NCBI RefSeq assembly: GCF_014230355.1
Contig: NZ_JACLAX010000010.1
Span: 62,001 to 126,000 of the forward strand
Reading direction: 5' to 3'
DNA length: 64,000 nt
DNA from: Novosphingobium piscinae
GTDB taxonomy: Bacteria; Pseudomonadota; Alphaproteobacteria; Sphingomonadales; Sphingomonadaceae
This document shows positions 56,139 to 64,000 of the stretch, piece after piece. The notes under the pieces were generated by a model that had not been told where the DNA came from, did no database searches, and was given only the letters and a program-made list of their open reading frames with translations. The position numbers and the translations under genes were made by a program. Position 1 is the stretch's first letter. The number at the start of each line of letters is the position of its first letter.

Positions 56139-56170
56139 TTGACAAGTCAAAAGCGTATTCAGTATACACT
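56139..56170 (+). promoter_or_regulatory. Promoter with overlapping GntR-type operator (MFS operon)
   Basis: A consensus TTGACA (56139-56144) and TATACA (56163-56168) are separated by 18 bases. TCAGTATACACT (56159-56170), a 9-of-12 match to the palindrome, covers the -10 box. The MFS start lies about 70 bases downstream. Confidence 0.55.
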
Positions 56171-56241
56171 TGGGAGGGCTCGCCGAACGAGGCGGGCCAA
56201 CCCGGCCGGATGGGGCAACAGTACGTGAGGGGACCGCAGGC

Positions 56242-57477
56242 ATGACACCGACCCGGGTACGCCGCCAGGTGGTGGGGATTGCCCTTGCCCTCGCGATCCT
56301 TGCCTATGTCCAGCGCGTGGCGATCAGCCAGGCGGCCGGGCCGATCTCGACCGACCTTGGCCTCGACAAGGCCCAGATGGGGATGGTCTTCGGCGCCTTC
56401 GGGCTGTCCTACGCCTTGTTCGAGATCCCGATGGGGCTCAGCGGCGACCGGCTCGGGGTCAAGAAGATCCTGACCCGTCTGGTGCTTGCCTGGTCGTTCT
56501 TTACCGCCCTGACCGGGGCGGCCTGGAGCCTTGCCTCGATGTGGGTGATCCGCTTCCTGTTCGGCGCGGGGGAGGCCGGGTGCTTTCCCAATCTCACCCG
56601 GATGCTCAGCCAGTGGCTGCCGCGTCCCGAGCGGGTCAAGGCCCAGGCCCTGATGTGGGCCTGCACACGGTGGGGCGGAGCGGTGACCCCGCCGCTGGTG
56701 CTACTGGCGATCAATGTGGTCGGCTGGCGCTGGGCCTTCGTGATGTTCGGCCTGCTCGGCGTGGCCTGGGTGCTGTGGTTCAGGCGCAGCTTTACCGAGA
56801 ACCCCGCCAACCATCCGGGGGTCAACGAGGCCGAACTGGCGCTGCTGGCCGAATCGCAGGCGCTGGTGGGCCAGTCTCACGGCAGTTGGCTGGCTTTGCT
56901 GCTGCGCCCCCAGGCACTGCTGCTGTGTGTGCAGTACTTCTGCTGGTCCTATGTCTGGTACTTCTTCGTTACCTGGATGCCCACTTTCCTTGGCGAGGTA
57001 CACGGCCAGAGCGCGGCGGGCATGGCCGGACTCTCGGTGCTGCCGCTGCTGATGGGCGGGCTGGGCTCGCTCACCGCCGGACTGCTGCCGCTGGCGATCC
57101 CGCGCCACACTGTAGCCATCATCTGCTTCATCAGCGTGGCCATCCTGATGGCCCTGGTGCCGTTCGCACCCAATGTCTGGGTGGCGATCGGCCTGCTCGC
57201 GCTGACCGCGTTCCTGGGCGACATGCTGGTCCCGATCAGCTGGAATCAGTGCGTCGAGCTGGGCCAGGGCTATACCGCGACGATGGGCGCGGCGATGAAC
57301 ATGTTCGCCAATTTCTCGGGCTTCCTCGCGCCGGTGGTCGGAGGAATGTTGCTCAAGGCCAGCGGCAACGACTGGGCCCCGATGCTCTGGCTGATGTCGG
57401 GTGTCGCGGGGCTGGGTGCCATGAGCTGGATCATCATGGGCGCGGCCGGCACGGCCCCCGCCGTGGCAAAGGGGTAA
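56242..57477 (+). CDS. MFS transporter of the anion:cation symporter (sugar-acid) type
   Basis: 411 residues with 12 predicted transmembrane helices. The ACS-family motifs are GLSGDRLGVKK (between TM2 and TM3), FGAGEAGCFPNLTRML followed by WLPRPERVKAQAL. This family carries hexuronates, galactonate, glucarate and related acids in symport with protons. Here it would import the pentonate or other aldonate made by the periplasmic sugar dehydrogenase encoded downstream. The ATG at 56242 follows a GGGG-containing leader. Next gene starts four bases after its stop. Confidence 0.87.
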   Translation: MTPTRVRRQVVGIALALAILAYVQRVAISQAAGPISTDLGLDKAQMGMVFGAFGLSYALFEIPMGLSGDRLGVKKILTRLVLAWSFFTALTGAAWSLASMWVIRFLFGAGEAGCFPNLTRMLSQWLPRPERVKAQALMWACTRWGGAVTPPLVLLAINVVGWRWAFVMFGLLGVAWVLWFRRSFTENPANHPGVNEAELALLAESQALVGQSHGSWLALLLRPQALLLCVQYFCWSYVWYFFVTWMPTFLGEVHGQSAAGMAGLSVLPLLMGGLGSLTAGLLPLAIPRHTVAIICFISVAILMALVPFAPNVWVAIGLLALTAFLGDMLVPISWNQCVELGQGYTATMGAAMNMFANFSGFLAPVVGGMLLKASGNDWAPMLWLMSGVAGLGAMSWIIMGAAGTAPAVAKG

Positions 57478-57481
57478 GCCA

Positions 57482-58237
57482 ATGCAGATTTCTCTCGCCG
57501 GCCGTACGGCCGTGATCATCGGGGCCAGCGGTGGCCTGGGCGAGGCCATGGCCGAGACGCTGGGCAGCGCCGGGGCGCGGCTGGCGCTGGTTGGCCGGCG
57601 CCGCGACAAGCTGGAGGCCCTTGCAGCCCGGCTGGCAGTGGACGGGGTCGAGGCGGCCGCCTTCACGGCCGACGTGACCGACGAGGCCAGTGTCGCCGCG
57701 CTCGCCACCAGCGTGCAGGCCTGGGCGCCGCACCCGCAGATCCTGATCAACTCGGCGGGAACGAACATCCGCAAGCCGCTGGTCGAATTCAGCCTGGCCG
57801 AGTTCCGCAGCGTGATCGATTCCAGCCTGATTTCAACCTTCCTTGCCTGCCATGCCTTCGTCCCCGGCATGACCGGCACGGGCTATGGCCGGATCATCAA
57901 CCTGGCCTCGATGCTGGCCCATGTCTCGCTGCCCGGGCGCACGGCCTATTCCGCGGCCAAGGCCAGCCTGCTGGGGCTGACCAAGTCGCTTGCGCTCGAG
58001 CTGGCCGATCAGGGCATTACCGTGAACGCGATCAGTCCCGGCCCGTTCGGCACCGAGCTCAACCGCGTGGTGATGGATGATCCCGTGGCCAACGCCGCCT
58101 TTCTTGCCAGCCTGCCGGTCGGGCGGTGGGGTAAAGTCGAGGAAATCGGAGGGCTCGTGACCTACCTCTGTTCGGACCTCGCCGGCTTTGTGACCGGCAC
58201 CGACATTCTCATCGATGGCGGTTGGACCGCACGGTGA
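57482..58237 (+). CDS. SDR dehydrogenase, gluconate 5-dehydrogenase-like
   Basis: 251 residues. Cofactor loop GASGGLGEAMA, active-site Ser in NLASMLAHVS, and Tyr-Lys in RTAYSAAKASL. ILINSAGTNIRKPLVEF and AISPGPFGTELNR resemble the gluconate 5-dehydrogenase (IdnO/GNO) group. A NAD(P)-linked oxidation or reduction of a sugar acid in the cytosol is likely. Its stop is overlapped by the GTG of the next gene (GTGA), so it is translated with the sugar dehydrogenase fusion. Confidence 0.85.
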   Translation: MQISLAGRTAVIIGASGGLGEAMAETLGSAGARLALVGRRRDKLEALAARLAVDGVEAAAFTADVTDEASVAALATSVQAWAPHPQILINSAGTNIRKPLVEFSLAEFRSVIDSSLISTFLACHAFVPGMTGTGYGRIINLASMLAHVSLPGRTAYSAAKASLLGLTKSLALELADQGITVNAISPGPFGTELNRVVMDDPVANAAFLASLPVGRWGKVEEIGGLVTYLCSDLAGFVTGTDILIDGGWTAR

Positions 58238-59778
58238 TCCGGCGCTTGGGCCTTGCCGCGGGGCTGGCGCTGGGCGCCGGGATGCTCGCGGCCCAGGCGC
58301 CTGCACCGCCTGCCGCCAATGCCGGGTTCGGCGGCGGCCGCGAGCTGCAGCGGCTGACCGGCGAGCGTTTCACCGACAATTGCAGCGGCTGCCACGGCGC
58401 GCCGGGCTCGGCGGGGCGTGCGCCCAATCTGTTCGACCCGCGCCTGCTCGGCTCGCGCAGTGACGAGGAACTCTACCGCACCATTGCCAAGGGCGTCGCC
58501 GGGGCCGAGATGCCGGCCTTCGAGGAGATCCTGCCGGCCGAACAGATCTGGCAGATGATCGCCTGGCTGCGGCTCGAGGCGGAGAGCAAGCAGCCCCGCC
58601 CCCAGTTCGTCGCCGATCCGGCCGGCGCGGTGATCGCGACAGAGCAGCAGCGGTTCCGGATAGACGTGGTGGCCGAGGGTCTCGACACCCCCTGGGGTCT
58701 TGCGTTCCTGCCCGATGGGCGGCTGCTGGTGACCGAACGGCCAGGCCGGCTGCGCCTGATCGATCACGCCGCGCAGGACCGGCGTCGGCTGCGGCCCGAG
58801 GCGGTGCGCAACACCCCGGTGGTGTGGGCCCGTCAGGATGCCGGGCTGATGGATGTGGCGATTGATCCTGATTATGCCCGAACCGGCTGGATCTACCTCA
58901 GCTTGGTCGAGCTCAGGCCCGGCTACCAGCTGCCCCCCGCTCCGGTGCTCAAGCCGGGCGAGCGGCCGCCGAACCACCCGTCGATGACCGTGATCGTTCG
59001 CGGCCGGATCAACGCCCGGGGCGAATGGGTCGACGCGCAGACCCTGTTCCGCGCCCCGCTCGACCGGTACACGCCCAGCGGCGTGCACTATGGCTCGCGG
59101 CTGGCGTTCGATCCGCAGGGCCGGCTGCTGTTCACCGTTGGTGAGCGCGGCGACATGAAGAATGCCCAGGACCTCGCCACCTCGCTGGGCAAGCTTCACC
59201 GGATCAACCGTGACGGCAGCATTCCCGCCGACAACCCGTTCGTGAACCGTCCGGGCGCGGTGCCGTCGATCCTCTCGTGGGGGCATCGCAATCCGCAGGG
59301 CCTGGCCTTCGATGCCGCGGGCCGACTCTGGGAATCCGAGCACGGGCCGAGCGGTGGCGACGAGATCAACCTGATCCAGCCGGGCGGCAACTATGGTTGG
59401 GGCGTGGTGTCGATGGGGATCCAGCCGGGCATCTCGGCGCGCGAGCACCCCGGCATGATCGGCCCGGTCGCCTATTATACCCCGACGATCGCACCGTCCG
59501 GCATCGCGCTGTACCGGGGCCGCCGCTATCCGGCCTGGACCGGCAACCTGTTCGTCACCGCGCTGGCTGGGCAGCACCTGCGGCGGCTGGTGCTCGATGG
59601 CGATCGCATCACCCACCAGGAGGTGCTGTTCAAGGCCTATGGCCGGGTCCGGGCGATCACCACCGGCCCTGATGGACTGCTCTACGTGCTGCTGCAAAGG
59701 CCGACCGGCGAGGGTACCGGGCAGCCGCTGTCGGCCTCGACCCCCGGGCTGGTGATCCGCCTGGTGCCGCTGCCATGA
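58234..59778 (+). CDS. Cytochrome c-PQQ-dependent aldose dehydrogenase fusion, periplasmic
   Basis: 514 residues. Signal peptide (about 1-25), then a cytochrome c domain with heme site CSGCH (about residue 50) and GAEMPAFEEI, then a six-bladed soluble PQQ sugar-dehydrogenase domain: DTPWGLAFLPDGRLLVTER, GVHYGSRLAFDPQG and LSWGHRNPQGLAFD, with the catalytic-site His near HYGSR. It would oxidise an aldose at C1 to the lactone in the periplasm, passing electrons directly to its own heme. A TTG at 58222 is an alternative start. Separate, non-fused Asd enzymes are more common. Confidence 0.85.
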   Translation: MIRRLGLAAGLALGAGMLAAQAPAPPAANAGFGGGRELQRLTGERFTDNCSGCHGAPGSAGRAPNLFDPRLLGSRSDEELYRTIAKGVAGAEMPAFEEILPAEQIWQMIAWLRLEAESKQPRPQFVADPAGAVIATEQQRFRIDVVAEGLDTPWGLAFLPDGRLLVTERPGRLRLIDHAAQDRRRLRPEAVRNTPVVWARQDAGLMDVAIDPDYARTGWIYLSLVELRPGYQLPPAPVLKPGERPPNHPSMTVIVRGRINARGEWVDAQTLFRAPLDRYTPSGVHYGSRLAFDPQGRLLFTVGERGDMKNAQDLATSLGKLHRINRDGSIPADNPFVNRPGAVPSILSWGHRNPQGLAFDAAGRLWESEHGPSGGDEINLIQPGGNYGWGVVSMGIQPGISAREHPGMIGPVAYYTPTIAPSGIALYRGRRYPAWTGNLFVTALAGQHLRRLVLDGDRITHQEVLFKAYGRVRAITTGPDGLLYVLLQRPTGEGTGQPLSASTPGLVIRLVPLP

Positions 59779-60908
59779 GCCGCTGGGCGCTGCCGATCCT
59801 TGCCCTGGCCATGGCCCCGGCTCCGGCGCTGGCCGGGACGGCCCGCATCGCCCCCTTCGGCACCAATGCCAAGGGTGAGGTGGTGGAAGCGGTGACGCTC
59901 GTCAATCGGCGGGGGATGAAGGTCGTCATCCTGACCCGCGGCGGGGCGCTCGCCGAGATTGCGGTGCCCGACCGCCGCGGCCGCCTCGCCAACGTGGTGC
60001 TGACCCGTCCAGACTTCGCCGCATGGGATCGCGGCGGCGCGTTCAACACGCTGATCGGGCGCTATGCCAACCGTATAGCAGGCGGCGGCTTCAGCATCGA
60101 CGGCCAGCGTTACGCGCTGCCCGCCAACCCCGAGACCGGGGTGACGATCCACGGCGGGCAGAGCCAGACCGGCGGCGGCTGGGGGACCAAGCTGTGGACG
60201 GCGCGGCTGTTCGAGGACCGCAGCAGCGCCGGGGTCGAACTGCGGCTGACCAGCCCGGACGGCGACAACGGTTTTCCCGGCGCGGTCACCGTGTCGGCCA
60301 CCTACCGGCTGAGCGACGCGGGCGAGCTGCGGCTCGACTGGCGCGCCGAAACCACCCGGCCGACCCACCTCAACGTCACCAACCATGCCTATTTCAACCT
60401 TGCCGGGCCAGGTCAGGCATCGGTCGACCGCCTGCGCCTGCGGCTGTTCGCCAGCCGCTACACCCCGGTCAACGAGCGCCTGATCCCCACCGGCGAGGTC
60501 GCCACGGTGGCGGGAACCCCGCTCGATTTCCGCGCCGCCCGGCCGATCGGGCCGGCGCTCCGCAGCGCCCATCCGCAGATCGTCCTGGCCAGGGGGATCG
60601 ATCACAACCTGGTGATCGACGGACCGGCGGGGACCCTGCGTCCGGCCGCCGAACTGGTCGATCCGGTCTCCGGACGCTGGCTGCTGGTCTCGACCACCGA
60701 GCCGGGCGTGCAGGTCTATACCGCCAATAACTTCAACGGCAGCCAGCCCGCCGGGGCCGGCCTGCTGCTGCGCCAGGGCGACGGAATCGCTTTCGAAACC
60801 CAGCACTTTCCCGACAGCCCCAACCAGCCGGCCTTTCCCTCGACGCTGCTGCGTCCCGGCGAGGTCTTCACCTCGACCACGGTCTTTGCCTTTGGAGTTA
60901 CCCGATGA
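59775..60908 (+). CDS. galM: Exported aldose 1-epimerase (galactose mutarotase family)
   Basis: 377 residues with a signal peptide (about 1-20). The mutarotase fold shows NTLIGRYANRIAGGGFSI, the catalytic His in LNVTNHAYFNL, and the catalytic Glu in AFETQHFPDSPNQP. It would interconvert anomers of the sugar in the periplasm, supplying the beta anomer to the sugar dehydrogenase whose stop it overlaps (ATGA). Full-length relative to the family (about 350 plus the signal). Confidence 0.92.
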   Translation: MSRWALPILALAMAPAPALAGTARIAPFGTNAKGEVVEAVTLVNRRGMKVVILTRGGALAEIAVPDRRGRLANVVLTRPDFAAWDRGGAFNTLIGRYANRIAGGGFSIDGQRYALPANPETGVTIHGGQSQTGGGWGTKLWTARLFEDRSSAGVELRLTSPDGDNGFPGAVTVSATYRLSDAGELRLDWRAETTRPTHLNVTNHAYFNLAGPGQASVDRLRLRLFASRYTPVNERLIPTGEVATVAGTPLDFRAARPIGPALRSAHPQIVLARGIDHNLVIDGPAGTLRPAAELVDPVSGRWLLVSTTEPGVQVYTANNFNGSQPAGAGLLLRQGDGIAFETQHFPDSPNQPAFPSTLLRPGEVFTSTTVFAFGVTR

Positions 60909-61984
60909 GGCTGCTTGCCCTGACCCTGCTCGCTGCACCGGCGTTGGGCCTTGGGGCGCCCGCCCGGGCGGATGATCTGAGGATCATCAGCATCGATGTC
61001 GAAGGCGGCGCCGCCACGCTCTACATCACCCCACAGGGCCGTTCGGTGCTGATCGACACCGGCTGGCCCCGCGGCCGCGGCGGCCCCCGGTCCGGGCCGG
61101 GCGGCCCGCCGGTGCCGTCCTCTCCCGCCAGCGCCGAGCGGATCGTCGCTGCGGCGCGCGCAGCGGGGCTGACCCGGCTCGATCACGTGATCGTCACCCA
61201 CTACCATATCGACCATGTCGGCGGGTTCGCCGAGCTGGCCACGCTGATGCCGATCGGCGAGGTGATCGATCATGGTCCCAACCGCGAGCCGCTGCCTGCA
61301 GGGCTGAGCCCGGCCGCGGCCGCCTCGGCGCCGGCGACGGTCTATCCGCAATATGTCGCTGCGCGCGCCGGCATGAAGCATCGCACGATGCAGGCCGGGC
61401 AGCGGCTGCGGATCGGCGGGCTCGAGCTGGTGGCGGTGCACAGCGATGGCGTGCTGGCGCCGCCGCAACCCGGGGCCGGAGCCGCGGGAGTGGGCTGCGA
61501 TGAGCCCGCGACCATGGCCGAGAACGGCGGTGAGGAGAATCCCCGTTCGCTGGGCCTGCTGCTGCGCTGGGGCAAGGCCCGGATCGTCAGCCTCGCCGAC
61601 GCGACCTGGACGCTCGAGCACGGCCTGGTCTGTCCGCGCAATCGCATCGGCCGGGCCGACCTGATGTTCGCCGACAACCACGGCAGCGCGGTGTCCAACC
61701 CGCCGGCGCTGGCCGCCAGCCTGCGGCCGCGCGTGGTGGTGTTCAACAATGGACCGACCAAGGGTGCCGATGGCGTGGTGCTCGAGCGCTACAAGGCCCT
61801 GCCCGGCGTGGCGGTATGGCAGCTGCACGGCGCCACGCGCACGCCCGCGGCCAACACCGCGCCGGAGCGGATTGTCAACCTCGATCCCTTCGGCAACGCC
61901 AATCTGGCGATCACAGTCTCGCGCGAGGCGCGGATCACGATCCGCAATCCGCGCAACGGGCTGTCCGAGACCTATGTGCCCTGA
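60905..61984 (+). CDS. Exported metallo-beta-lactamase-fold hydrolase
   Basis: 359 residues with a signal peptide (about 1-22). The zinc-binding motif is VIVTHYHIDHVGGFAEL, with later ligands around LADATWTLE and ADNHGSAV. It overlaps galM by four bases (ATGA), making it the last gene of a coupled four-gene periplasmic block. A lactonase role for the aldono-lactone produced upstream is an attractive inference, because no other lactonase is visible in the cluster. The sequence itself only shows a ComEC/Rec2-like MBL domain. Confidence 0.82.
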   Translation: MRLLALTLLAAPALGLGAPARADDLRIISIDVEGGAATLYITPQGRSVLIDTGWPRGRGGPRSGPGGPPVPSSPASAERIVAAARAAGLTRLDHVIVTHYHIDHVGGFAELATLMPIGEVIDHGPNREPLPAGLSPAAAASAPATVYPQYVAARAGMKHRTMQAGQRLRIGGLELVAVHSDGVLAPPQPGAGAAGVGCDEPATMAENGGEENPRSLGLLLRWGKARIVSLADATWTLEHGLVCPRNRIGRADLMFADNHGSAVSNPPALAASLRPRVVVFNNGPTKGADGVVLERYKALPGVAVWQLHGATRTPAANTAPERIVNLDPFGNANLAITVSREARITIRNPRNGLSETYVP

Positions 61985-62021
61985 GCGGGCTGGTGCCGCT
62001 CCCGCATAAACGAGAACGCGC

Positions 62022-63542
62022 CTAGTCGCTCCCAGCCGGCGCGGGAGGATCGCCTACCCGGCGTCCGGTCACCCGGCCCAGCAGCTTGAAGGCATAGAGC
62101 ATCACGCGTCCGCGCAGCGGCGCCTCGGGGCCAGCATGGGCGGGCAGGCCGATCGCGGGAAGCTGGCTGCGGGCCGCCACGCTGCCGCCCTGCGGATCGA
62201 GTGCGATCTGCGCCAGCAGGTTGGGCAGCACCGTTGCGGGAATGCGTTGCCTGAGTTCAGCCTCGACCAGTGCGGGCAGATGCCGTTCCAGCGGGTCCAT
62301 CTGCAGCAGATCGGGCACTGCGGCGATCAGCAGGAGGGTCTGCACCTGCTGGCGCGCGTCCCCTTCGCGCGCGGGCGGCCAGGACTCGAGCTGGCGCCGG
62401 ATCCGGGCCAGCGCGCTTTCCAGCACCGGGTCGGGCGGCTCGGCCGCGATCGGTGCTACCAGTCCGGCATCGGGCGGCAGGCGCTCGAACGCGATGCGGT
62501 CCAGGTCGACGCTGGCGGGAACAGCCGGTTCCGCCGCGACGGCGGGGACCGCGGGGGTCGGGATCCCCGCCGCCATCGCGGCCGGTGTGGCCGGGCTCGG
62601 CACTGCGCGAATGATCGCCGGCCGCGGCGCCTGCGGCAAGACGGTCGCAGCAGTCGGACGCACATAGGTGGCGGGGGTACCGGCACTGGCCCGGTCCGGT
62701 GGTGCCGGTACCGGTCGCGCCAGCTGGGCGGCCAGGCCGGCCAGTGCCAGCCAGGCCGCCAGCACCGGCACGATCAGCCAGCCACGCCGCCCCGGCCGCA
62801 ACCCGGCGTCTGGCTCCCAGCGGAACAGGATCACGGCGGCCAGCAGCGCCAGCAGCCCGTGGCCGGTCAGGGCGAGCAGCTCGAACCCGGCGGCGCGGGT
62901 GCCGGTTCCGGTCACCGCGGTCTGGATCGCCACTACAGCGTGGCGGCCGGGGAGCAGGTTGGACAAGGGCAGCGCCCAGCCCGGCAGGCTGGCGAGCGGC
63001 ACCGCTACCCCGCCGATGATCAGCATCGGCAGGAACAGGCACTGCCCCAGCGCCTGGACGGCCGGGACATTGGGGGCGAGGGTGCCGATCAGGGCGCCGA
63101 TGCACAGGAAGCATAGCGCCGCGACCATCAACGCCAGGGTGGTCGAAACCGGATGCGGCAGCGGCGGCATGCCCAGCGCCCGTGCCGTCCAGTGCAGCAG
63201 CAGCAGCGCACCCGCCAGCAGCGCGGCACGGGCCAGGACCAGCGCGACCACAAACCGCCAGCGCGGTGCCGGAGCTAGGGCATAGTGCCGCCACAGCCCG
63301 GTTTCGCGCTCGCCGACCATCTGGGTGGGCAGACCGAAGGCAGCGCTGCCGAGAATGGTGATGGTGAAGAACTGCCCGGCGTGGAGCGCCAGCGGCACCG
63401 GATCGTCGCCATAGAGCGCCCAGAACCCGACCAGAAACAGCAGCGGGAACAGCCAGCCATAGACCAACGCCATGGGATTGCGCAGCGTAGCCAGCAGATT
63501 GGCGCGCAGCAGCGGCCGGAGGGACGATCGGGTTGGTGTCAC
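62022..63542 (-). CDS. ABC-2 type exporter permease with a large C-terminal extension
   Basis: 506 residues from a GTG that overlaps the ATPase stop (GTGA). Residues about 1-245 are a six-helix ABC-2 permease (LVYGWLFPLLFLVGFWALYG, then LPTQMVGERETGLWRHYALA as the conserved cytoplasmic region). An extra helix (about 252-272) is followed by about 230 Ala/Pro-rich and then helical residues (HLPALVEAELRQRIPATVL) with no family I recognise. Convergent with the sugar dehydrogenase operon. Substrate unknown. Confidence 0.78.
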   Translation of the reverse strand: MTPTRSSLRPLLRANLLATLRNPMALVYGWLFPLLFLVGFWALYGDDPVPLALHAGQFFTITILGSAAFGLPTQMVGERETGLWRHYALAPAPRWRFVVALVLARAALLAGALLLLHWTARALGMPPLPHPVSTTLALMVAALCFLCIGALIGTLAPNVPAVQALGQCLFLPMLIIGGVAVPLASLPGWALPLSNLLPGRHAVVAIQTAVTGTGTRAAGFELLALTGHGLLALLAAVILFRWEPDAGLRPGRRGWLIVPVLAAWLALAGLAAQLARPVPAPPDRASAGTPATYVRPTAATVLPQAPRPAIIRAVPSPATPAAMAAGIPTPAVPAVAAEPAVPASVDLDRIAFERLPPDAGLVAPIAAEPPDPVLESALARIRRQLESWPPAREGDARQQVQTLLLIAAVPDLLQMDPLERHLPALVEAELRQRIPATVLPNLLAQIALDPQGGSVAARSQLPAIGLPAHAGPEAPLRGRVMLYAFKLLGRVTGRRVGDPPAPAGSD

Positions 63543-64000
63543 GTGCAGCGCGTTCCGTCCAGTTCCGCCGCGGCCAGCACGACCTCGGCCAGCCCCGCTC
63601 CGGTCACGTGCAGCGCCACCACCGGCACGCCCGCTAGCCGGGGCAGCAGGGCGGTGAGTGCGGCGATGACGTCGCGGGTTTCGATCACCATGGTATCGTC
63701 GCGCTCGCCCGGCAAGGGCCGCGCCGTGGTCAGGGTGATGCGGCTGGGCGCGCCGGCGGCCGCGATCAGGTCGGCCGGGCGCCCTGCCGCGACCAGCCGA
63801 CCGGCCGAGAGCAGCAGGACCCGGTCGCACAGGCTGGTGGCTTCGGCCAGATCGTGAGTGGCCATGAGGATCGCCGCACCGCCGGTCCGCGCCTCCTCGA
63901 TCAGGCCCCGCAGGTCGCGTCGCATCGCTGGATCGAGTGCAGTCGCGGGTTCGTCCAGCAGCAGGACGGCGGGCGCGGGTTGCAGCGCGATCGCCAGCGC
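63539..64000 (-). CDS. ABC transporter ATP-binding subunit, 5' truncated by the window end
   Basis: 154 residues are visible; the N-terminus with Walker A and the ABC signature lies beyond the right edge. The Walker B and D-loop read AVLLLDEPATALDP, and the H-loop histidine is in ILMATHDLAEA. The last 70 residues form a small regulatory-like C-terminal domain. It is coupled to the ABC-2 permease gene by a GTGA overlap. The frame is open to the last base of the window, so an in-frame ATG at 63925 is not the start. Confidence 0.88.
   Translation of the reverse strand, partial: ALAIALQPAPAVLLLDEPATALDPAMRRDLRGLIEEARTGGAAILMATHDLAEATSLCDRVLLLSAGRLVAAGRPADLIAAAGAPSRITLTTARPLPGERDDTMVIETRDVIAALTALLPRLAGVPVVALHVTGAGLAEVVLAAAELDGTRCT

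Noticed and set aside
46940..61984. Reading the cluster as an L-fucose or L-rhamnose pathway
   Set aside because: The dehydratase is IlvD/Edd type, not the enolase-type fuconate or rhamnonate dehydratase, and a glycolate oxidase rather than an L-lactate dehydrogenase is encoded. It is not fully excluded, because the SDR and FAH groups also serve deoxy sugars.
1..64000. tRNA, rRNA, insertion-sequence, prophage or toxin-antitoxin genes
   Set aside because: I looked for conserved tRNA and rRNA sequence, transposase or integrase motifs and small paired genes, and saw none I could defend.

Overview
The window is GC-rich DNA of the kind seen in Sphingomonadales (Alphaproteobacteria; Novosphingobium, Sphingobium or Sphingopyxis-like). 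The case for this is indirect: a membrane-anchored CycM-type cytochrome c beside pheA, three large TonB-dependent receptors, several exported S9/M24/M20/zinc peptidases, a UrcA-like protein, a chemoreceptor with an aromatic CheR-type tail, and dense gene packing with many ATGA/GTGA overlaps. No tRNA, rRNA, CRISPR array, insertion sequence or prophage gene is visible. I identified the genes from motifs and family memory; no database was searched.

1-14.6 kb is housekeeping and general metabolism: ppx (cut by the left edge)-rlmE, a cycM-like gene, pheA with a GNAT gene, an exported S9 peptidase, ispG, a retropepsin-like protease, a second GNAT, an L,D-transpeptidase-like protein, cupin and glyoxalase-fold genes, an Xaa-Pro aminopeptidase divergent from an oligopeptidase B, and a thioesterase.

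14.6-30.4 kb looks like a periplasmic amine or amino-acid oxidation island. It holds two Tat-type FAD oxidoreductases, three small c-type cytochromes, two secreted RidA proteins, a hybrid histidine kinase with a LuxR-type response regulator, a TonB receptor and an RND efflux pair. The first flavoenzyme appears to be a circularly permuted D-amino-acid-oxidase fold, because its C-terminal family signature lies before the FAD-binding Rossmann motif. I infer that the flavoenzymes pass electrons to the cytochromes and that the exported RidA proteins hydrolyse the imines formed.

30.5-46.6 kb holds a UrcA-like gene, an unrecognised secreted protein, a chemoreceptor, a zinc metalloprotease, an Lrp/AsnC regulator facing a TonB receptor across an AT-rich control region, a secreted M20 hydrolase, a Tat-exported TIM-barrel protein and a third TonB receptor.

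43.9-62.0 kb reads as a sugar-acid catabolic regulon. It has glcDEF (glycolate oxidase), an IlvD/Edd dehydratase, a GntR/FCD regulator, a fumarylacetoacetase-family hydrolase, three SDR dehydrogenases, an MFS acid transporter, a cytochrome c-PQQ sugar dehydrogenase fusion, an exported aldose 1-epimerase and an exported metallo-beta-lactamase-fold protein. Together they fit a non-phosphorylative pentose route: aldose to lactone to pentonate to 2-keto-3-deoxypentonate to a 2,4-dioxo acid, then pyruvate plus glycolate, with glycolate oxidised by GlcDEF. Variants of a 12-bp palindrome (ACTGTATACAGT) sit in the promoter regions of these units and are good candidates for the GntR operator. The right edge is an ABC exporter, with its ATPase cut by the window end.
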